Shown here: one piece after another, positions 58,366 through 64,000 of the stretch
Layout: every line of letters starts with the position of its first letter
How positions within the stretch are numbered: position 1 is the first letter of the stretch
Source: Ectobius pallidus
Taxonomy: Eukaryota > Arthropoda > Insecta > Blattodea > Ectobiidae
Length of the DNA stretch: 64,000 bases
Reading direction: 5' to 3'
Assembly: GCA_964059195.1 (NCBI GenBank)
Contig: CAXKWD010000006.1
Coordinates: forward strand, 13,446,530-13,510,529
Notes under the pieces: generated by a model
The model's database searches: none
What the model was told of the DNA's origin: nothing
Seen by the model: the letters and a program-made list of their open reading frames with translations, nothing else
Position numbers and translations under genes: made by a program

Positions 58366-59701
58366 ATGCCTTTGCGACAGCAGCTATCTTGGGACCTTTT
58401 GCGGAAAGATGAGCTCTTGTTGAGTGTAGAGGTAGAGGCATTAGGGTCGATGATTCGGTAGATGTTCCAACTTTATTGACGTGTCTCCGTCAAAACGCCC
58501 CTACTCAGGTGTTACATAATGTTTTGTGTACCCAACCTGAAATTCTCAATGAATTTGAGATTGTGAAGAAAAAGGTTACTGAGTTAGTAGACTTTGCCTC
58601 AGAATTATTTGCGGAGGGAGATGTCTCACGTAATCAACGACGTAGAGTATGCCATAGGGTATGGCACTTGGAAAACAGGCTGATGCTGTTGGCTGGTATT
58701 CCTGATTCGTTCCTTGATTTGGGCGAACTTGATAAATTAAGACATATGTTGTACTCGATTGTACCTCCGAGGTGGAACCAGCGAATCCTGTGAGTCAAAC
58801 TCATCTTTTTGACTTGGAACCTGAGGAAGCTAACATTGCTGTGGGACCCTCGGTGTCTCGGGATTTGACTCCACCTTTGCTACCATCTCAGGCTAACCAA
58901 GTCCCTGTGGTTAATGAAACTTCTACATTGTTTTCGCTGCCTACTCCAACTTTTGCTCCAATTAAGATTGTCCATCCTTTGCAAAAATTGTTGGACAAAG
59001 AAAGGATGTTTTCTGTTACCCAGGTGCCAGACGTTATTTATTTTCTAAGATTCCTGGTGCACTTTTCTAAGCAGGCCGCTAACCTAATGGTCCAGGATGC
59101 GGTAGTATTACAATTACTTCTGGGGGTGGTATCAGGAACTGTCTTGGATATTTTGACCAATGTGATGGCTTCCTCTAATTCCGTTGTGCTTTTTCATAGA
59201 CAAATTCTTACTCATTTCATTCCATCTCGTCTACGACAGGATTTATTGGCCCAATATTATTATAGACCACAGAGGGTGGACGAGGATTTTTCGGAGTTTA
59301 TTCAGGATATTCGTTTACATTGGGCAGTATTTCAGGTTGCAGACTCGGAGCGAGAGGTCATAGAGTTGATTATTTCTGGGTTGAATCCCGCTACTCGATC
59401 TTGCTTGACCTTTGTCCAACGACCGGTCTGTTTTGCTCAGCTGTCAGATTTAATTTCTCAGGTTTCTGAAGTTTCCTGTGCTGATGCTAGGCGACATCTC
59501 CCCTCTTCGAGCTTGCCTTCTTCAGGGGTTAATTTTGGTCGTAGATCCTCGGCTCCCATTCGTCCGGATCAGAGAACATGTCATTATTGTCACCGTCCTG
59601 GACATCTAATTAGAGATTGTAGAAAAAAGATGGCGGATTCTCGGGGTCAATTTCAAGGGCCCCGGGGAGCTAATCAGTCTACTTCAGATAGTAGACCATG
59701 A
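58366..59701 (+). pseudogene. Ty3/gypsy gag, two frame breaks
   Basis: The likely start is ATG at 58366. The reading changes frame near 58418, stays open to 58793, then continues in the -1 frame (open from 58772) to TGA at 59699-59701. Features: DVPTLLTCLRQNAPTQ early, a capsid-like middle (KQAANLMVQDAVVLQLLLGV) and a zinc knuckle CHYCHRPGHLIRDC near the end (CX2CX4HX4C). The second break might be programmed -1 frameshifting, but mutation is simpler. Gag packages the element RNA in virus-like particles. Confidence 0.8.
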
Positions 59702-59704
59702 CAT

Positions 59705-62700
59705 ATGGACGTTCTGCCGGTCACCTTTAATCTACTAGACCCTAACGATCGCAATGTGGCCTTATTTCAATCTATGGGCTGTCGTGGTCGTCAACCGATT
59801 CATTTGCCCATGGTTCCTCTCTTCTTAAAGAAGTGTCCTACATTTGCTCTCATTGATTCCGGTGCTGTGTCTTCCGCCATTCATGCGGATCTTCTTCCAG
59901 TTTTGGGACTTGATCTGCATCATTTGAGCCCGTATCAAGGCTCTGCCAGGATTGCTGATGGTTCTCTAGTGGCAGTCTTGGGGACTATAACCCTACCAGT
60001 TAAGATTGACCAATTTTCTTGGAAGTTTTCATTCTTAGTATTTCGGACTCTTCTTTTTCCAGTTATTTTAGGTATTGATTTTGCCCATGCTACCGGTTTG
60101 GTGTTAGATTTGCAATTAGGGAGAATGCATTTCCATTTTGCACCTCAACAACATATTAAGGTTTCATGTTCAAACACTACGCAGATTCCCAAATGTGTTT
60201 CTCATCCCGTTGAACATGTTTTGGATGCCCATCAATCTCCTACCGCGTCTAGTATTTCCCTTGACCATTTGGTGCCTGAACAACAGCAGCAGATTTGGCG
60301 GGTTATTAATGACTATCCGTCTGTTCTTACGGAAGAGCTTGGTGTCACGAAGGTGCTTGAGTATGAGATTCAGTTAACGGATTCTACGCCCGTTCGTTTG
60401 CCTCCGTATCGTCTGTCTCCACCTAAGTTACTGATAATGAGGCAGAAAATTAACGATATGCTTAGTAAGGGGATCATTAGGCCTTCGCTTTCTCCTTACT
60501 CTAGTCCCATTTTCCTGGTGCCGAAAGGTGAACATGATTTTCGGCCGGTGGTTGATTTCCGGGCTCTTAATCAAAAGATCTCCATTGAGTCTATGCCCTT
60601 GCCGGACATACATTCAGCTGCTCATTGGTTTTCCGGGGCGACAGTCTTCTCTTCTCTCGATCTTAATAGTGCTTATAATCAGATTCCGTTGAAAGAGTCT
60701 TCGCGCAGGCTAACTGCGTTTTCAACGGACTGGAATCACTACGAATTTTGTCGTCTGCCCTTTGGCCTAGCCACTGGTGCTCAAGTTCTCACCCGATTGT
60801 TGGACAAAATCTTTTCGGACATTAAGTTCGATTTTGTCTACCATTACTTAGACGATTTAGTGGTGTATAGTAGAGACTTTCAGTCCCACATTGATCATCT
60901 TCGGGAGGTTTTTCATCGCCTACAGGAAGCCGGTCTTACTGTAAAGCCCTCAAAGGTACAGTTTGCAAGATCTCAATTGGCCTTCATTGGGCATATTATC
61001 TCTCCGGATGGCGTAACCATTGATCCTGAGAGGACTGTGGCTATTAGGAACTTTCCGCCACCTACCAATGTTAAAGGCGTTGCCCGTTTCATCGGCATGA
61101 TCAATTTTTTTGCCAAATTTATTCCTCGTTTCGCAGCCAGAGCGGCGCCTTTGAATCGTCTTCGGGCGAAGGGTGTTCCGTTTCTGTGGTCTTCTGAACA
61201 ACAGGCTGCCTTTGATGATCTTAAGGCAGCTATCATGAATCCTCCTATTTTGGCTATGGCGGACTTTGACAGGAAGTTCATTGTGCAAACTGATGCTTGT
61301 TCTATGGGGTTAGGAGCTGTTCTTCTTCAGGATTTCGCTGAGGGACGCAAGCCTGTGGCCTATGCTTCTCGTTCGCTTTCACGGCAAGAGAAACAATTCT
61401 CTATTTATGAAATGGAGGCCCTTGCCGTCTTGTTTGCGTTTGAAAAGTTCCGTATGTATATCGAACATGTCCCTTTCATACTTGAGTGTGACAACCAGGC
61501 TCTTTCGTGGGTGTTGGCTCGTCCTAGGAAGACTGGACGTATCGCCCGCTGGGCAGTTAGGATTTCTGCTTTCAAATTTGATTCAGTCCACATTAAAAGT
61601 TCTGACAATGTGCTTGCTGATTCATTGTCTAGAATGTTTGAAGGTTTTCCAGATTCTAGTGAGTCAAATGAAGATTCTGTTCTTGTTAGGGAGTCTGAGC
61701 AATCTCCTATTTTGGCGAACCTTTTGGTTGATTCTCCATTAGCCTTTTCAGAGTTGGCCGAACATCAGCGTAGTGATCCCAGTCTTCGCCAAATTATGGA
61801 TAGGATACATTCTGGTGAACCTGTGGCTAATTTTTCTTTGGTTAAAGGTACCTTACAAATTCAGTTGGGGTTCAGGAAGAATAAACGCTTTCGTTTAGTT
61901 GTGCCTTCTGGTTTGGTCCCAATGATCTTCAGTTATTACCATCTTTCTCCTTTTGGGGCTCATCTTGGTGTCAAGACGACACTCTCTAAAATTCAACAGA
62001 GTTTTTGGTGGTCAGCCATGGGTAATGATATTAGGAATCGGGTTCTTTCTTGCCAGGTTTGTGCGCTGTCCAAACCAGCGTTAAATTCTCGGGTTGGGTA
62101 TTTAGCCTCTACAGTTGTAGATAAACCATTTCAGAGATTATTTATTGATTTTCTGGGGAAACTCCCTAAGTCTAAGAAGGGCAACTCGTATATACTAGTG
62201 GTTATTGATGCCTTTACTAAATTTTGCTGGCTCTTTCCTTTACGTGATTCATGTACAAACAGGGTTATTCAGTCTTTATCACAGATTTTTCAAACCTTTG
62301 GTGTAACTCAGTCTATAGTGTCAGATAACGCTCCCCAGTTTCTTTCTTATGCGTTCAAGAAATTCTGTTTCCGTTTGGGCATCCAACATGTGACCACCAC
62401 GCCGTATTATCCTAACCCTTCTCATGCTGAACGCGTCATGAGGAATTTAAAGAACGCCCTCATAGCCTACCACCATACTGATCACACCCTTTGGGATGAG
62501 AATATCTCTTGGTTACAATTTGCTTTCAACACTGCTAAGCATGAGTCCCATGGTCAGTCTCCGTGTTCCTTGTTACTTTCTTTCCAACCCAATCATCCGC
62601 TAAGTAACCTATGGAATCTCGCTGATCTGCTTCCTAATTCCGTTTCTCCTGAGGACATTCAAAACTCTTGGCGAGCAGCTGCTCGGAATTTAGTTCTTGC

Positions 62701-62965
62701 TCGTAGGAGGCGTGCTAGGCGTTATAATTCCGGTAGGATTCCATGCAGTTATAAAATTGGCGATATTGTTATGGCTCGTAATTTTCCAGTCAGTTCTGCC
62801 AAGGATAAATTTGCAAAGAAGTTGGCTCCCCGATTTTTAGGCCCATTTAAAATCGTGCAGGTCTTGCACAATGGTGTTACCTTTTTGTTAGAGAGTTTAG
62901 TAGATAAGTCATTCAGGAGATGTCATATTTCTCAAATTAAACCATTTTCTCCTGCTTCTTCTTAA
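59705..62965 (+). CDS. pol: Ty3/gypsy Pol polyprotein
   Basis: 1086 codons, intact, in the same frame as the gag end and separated from it only by TGA CAT. Order: aspartic protease (LIDSGAVSS, Asp51), reverse transcriptase (FRPVVDFRALN; YLDD 381-384), RNase H (TDACSMGLGA, YEMEALAV, DNQALSW, NVLADSLSR), integrase zinc finger (H-x7-H, CQVC), integrase core Asp815, Asp874, Glu909, and a C-terminal GPF module (RFLGPFKIV). D-to-E spacing is 34, one less than D35E, because of NPSHAER in place of the longer common loop. No env frame follows. All catalytic residues are present, so it looks recently active; but gag is broken and no 5' LTR was recognised. Start taken at the first ATG after the gag stop. 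Confidence 0.93.
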   Translation: MDVLPVTFNLLDPNDRNVALFQSMGCRGRQPIHLPMVPLFLKKCPTFALIDSGAVSSAIHADLLPVLGLDLHHLSPYQGSARIADGSLVAVLGTITLPVKIDQFSWKFSFLVFRTLLFPVILGIDFAHATGLVLDLQLGRMHFHFAPQQHIKVSCSNTTQIPKCVSHPVEHVLDAHQSPTASSISLDHLVPEQQQQIWRVINDYPSVLTEELGVTKVLEYEIQLTDSTPVRLPPYRLSPPKLLIMRQKINDMLSKGIIRPSLSPYSSPIFLVPKGEHDFRPVVDFRALNQKISIESMPLPDIHSAAHWFSGATVFSSLDLNSAYNQIPLKESSRRLTAFSTDWNHYEFCRLPFGLATGAQVLTRLLDKIFSDIKFDFVYHYLDDLVVYSRDFQSHIDHLREVFHRLQEAGLTVKPSKVQFARSQLAFIGHIISPDGVTIDPERTVAIRNFPPPTNVKGVARFIGMINFFAKFIPRFAARAAPLNRLRAKGVPFLWSSEQQAAFDDLKAAIMNPPILAMADFDRKFIVQTDACSMGLGAVLLQDFAEGRKPVAYASRSLSRQEKQFSIYEMEALAVLFAFEKFRMYIEHVPFILECDNQALSWVLARPRKTGRIARWAVRISAFKFDSVHIKSSDNVLADSLSRMFEGFPDSSESNEDSVLVRESEQSPILANLLVDSPLAFSELAEHQRSDPSLRQIMDRIHSGEPVANFSLVKGTLQIQLGFRKNKRFRLVVPSGLVPMIFSYYHLSPFGAHLGVKTTLSKIQQSFWWSAMGNDIRNRVLSCQVCALSKPALNSRVGYLASTVVDKPFQRLFIDFLGKLPKSKKGNSYILVVIDAFTKFCWLFPLRDSCTNRVIQSLSQIFQTFGVTQSIVSDNAPQFLSYAFKKFCFRLGIQHVTTTPYYPNPSHAERVMRNLKNALIAYHHTDHTLWDENISWLQFAFNTAKHESHGQSPCSLLLSFQPNHPLSNLWNLADLLPNSVSPEDIQNSWRAAARNLVLARRRRARRYNSGRIPCSYKIGDIVMARNFPVSSAKDKFAKKLAPRFLGPFKIVQVLHNGVTFLLESLVDKSFRRCHISQIKPFSPASS

Positions 62966-63400
62966 CTTTTTGGAATGTAAAAGTAATCACCTTAGTTTTG
63001 TGCTTTAGTATTTGTCATATTTTTGTAGCGAGTTTTCCACCAGATTAATTTGATTAGTGTTGGCTAATTGGATATGAGGCAGATTTCGCCATTCATTTTT
63101 TTTATTGCAATTAAATTTAGTGTAATATTTTTGTAATCAAGTTGTTACTGAATTTTGTATGTTAATTATGTGTAGCTCAGTTAAGATTAGTGTGTAAGTG
63201 ACTTGTCTTGAAGTTCATGTGATGCATTTTCATAGAGAGAGAGAGAGAGATAAAAAAGAGGTAAAATGTATTTTTTTTTTGACTCACATAATTTTCAGTT
63301 CATCTGCCCGTGATTTGGCGGGGAGGGACCTTTGTGCTCTCCCAGTACAAAAAAAGGGTATATGCGTAATTATATGTATAAAAAAAAAATAATAAGATGT
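62966..63400 (+). other. Gypsy 3' region, possible polypurine tract
   Basis: AT-rich with a GA microsatellite (63235-63252). GGCGGGGAGGGACC at 63318-63331 could be the polypurine tract and TGTGCTCTCCC the 3' LTR start, but no matching 5' LTR lies upstream of gag. Confidence 0.35.
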
Positions 63401-63409
63401 TACAGACAC

Positions 63410-63790
63410 TACAATAAGTTAATTCTTCACATCATACAACGCTCTAGAAATGTTGTAAACTTGAAATTCTCAGAGTAACCAATGTTCCTCACATAAAAAC
63501 AAGAACAACACTGATAGTAACAAGAAACATAGTTTTCTGAGTAGTCACTTGCAAAAATGATGTGGCGAATTTTAAGGACTGTTACCAAAACCAGATATTT
63601 GAGCATGTGTGTGTAAAAACATAAAATATTACTGACTCTATAAAGGATTAATTCTTCACTTCATATAACCGAGTGTGAATGATTTAATACTGAACTATCA
63701 ACAGTAACTGAAACGTTACCTATCAATAAGACAAGAAGAATACTGATAGTATCAAGACATGTTGTTTACATCCTTATCTGGGGCTATTAC
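63410..63790. repeat. Diverged tandem duplication, about 230 bp
   Basis: TTAATTCTTCACATCATA / TTAATTCTTCACTTCATA and ACTGATAGTAACAAGA / ACTGATAGTATCAAGA occur in the same order about 230 bp apart. Confidence 0.55.
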
Positions 63791-64000
63791 CAAGTGTTCC
63801 CAGATCCATCTTATCAAAGCAACCATACTGTGCTGCCTTATCTTGGCTGTTCTAGTGGCCTTGTTCTCCTGTACCGAAGAATTGCTTCAACTACTCGATC
63901 TTTTAAGGACTGCTGCGGATCGCTGCTTCTTCTGCTCCTATGGCTCCTGTGGTGGCGTGTGTGGATCCCACACGTTGCCGCTTTCTTGGGCTGACTCATG

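Noticed and set aside
60428..61608. Open frames on the opposite strand within gypsy pol
   Set aside because: Shadows of the Pol coding frame; no domain recognised.
1..64000. CRISPR array, operons or other prokaryotic systems
   Set aside because: Spliced exons, SINEs, mariner and Penelope-like elements show a eukaryotic genome; the only regular array is a minisatellite without spacers.
49680..64000. Further upstream stardust exons (PDZ, L27)
   Set aside because: I read the minus strand for the PDZ and L27 patterns next to splice sites and found none I could support.

Overview
Eukaryotic, AT-rich, intron- and transposon-dominated DNA, almost certainly from an arthropod. An insect with a large genome (a cockroach or another hemimetabolous insect) is my best guess: the only host gene resembles fly Stardust, its introns run to about 5-14 kb, and the repeats (mariner, hAT, Penelope-like, tRNA-derived SINEs, Ty3/gypsy) are those typical of insects. 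The species cannot be fixed from the sequence alone.

The host gene lies on the minus strand and spans about 48 kb (49676 down to 1646). It is the 3' part of a stardust/PALS1 (MPP5) MAGUK gene. Six exons join in phase into 390 codons: end of PDZ, SH3, hook, complete guanylate-kinase-like domain and stop. Upstream exons (L27, most of PDZ, start) were not found and presumably lie beyond 64 kb. Everything else in 1.6-49.7 kb is intron filled with mobile elements.

Layout. 0-1.5 kb: hAT MITE in an older repeat. 3.7-6.0 kb: hAT-like element holding a TTAA-flanked element. 6.07-6.73 kb: a 312-bp-arm palindrome. 7.2-8.8 kb: R2-like endonuclease, LINE RT fragment, Helitron-like end. 8.9-11.6 kb: hAT-like element with THAP remnant and two nested MITEs. 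13.4 kb: tRNA-derived SINE with 14-bp TSDs. 15.5-26.1 kb: a mariner graveyard in which four elements are foldbacks, plus a 38-bp minisatellite. 26.4-27.9 kb: Penelope-like element (PLE). 30.5-33.0 kb: tRNA-like SINEs, a hammerhead ribozyme and a hAT-like element. 34.2-36.2 kb: MITE with nested pogo-like element. 39.8-43.1 kb: inverted-repeat element holding a BED/hATC hAT. 43.6-46.0 kb: nested PLEs and palindromes. 46.7-49.4 kb: two LINE fragments. 51.9-53.4 kb: DUF4371-type hAT. 54.8-55.3 kb: PLE endonuclease. 55.5-58.0 kb: MITEs. 58.4-63.3 kb: nearly intact Ty3/gypsy gag-pol.

The most interesting signal is a recurrent hammerhead-ribozyme architecture (CTGANGA, hairpin, GAAA, short stem III, NUH, closing stem I). 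It occurs at the tails of at least four PLE-like copies and as a fully paired copy at 31.1 kb with a partial tandem companion. All share one extra nucleotide after the CTGANGA box.
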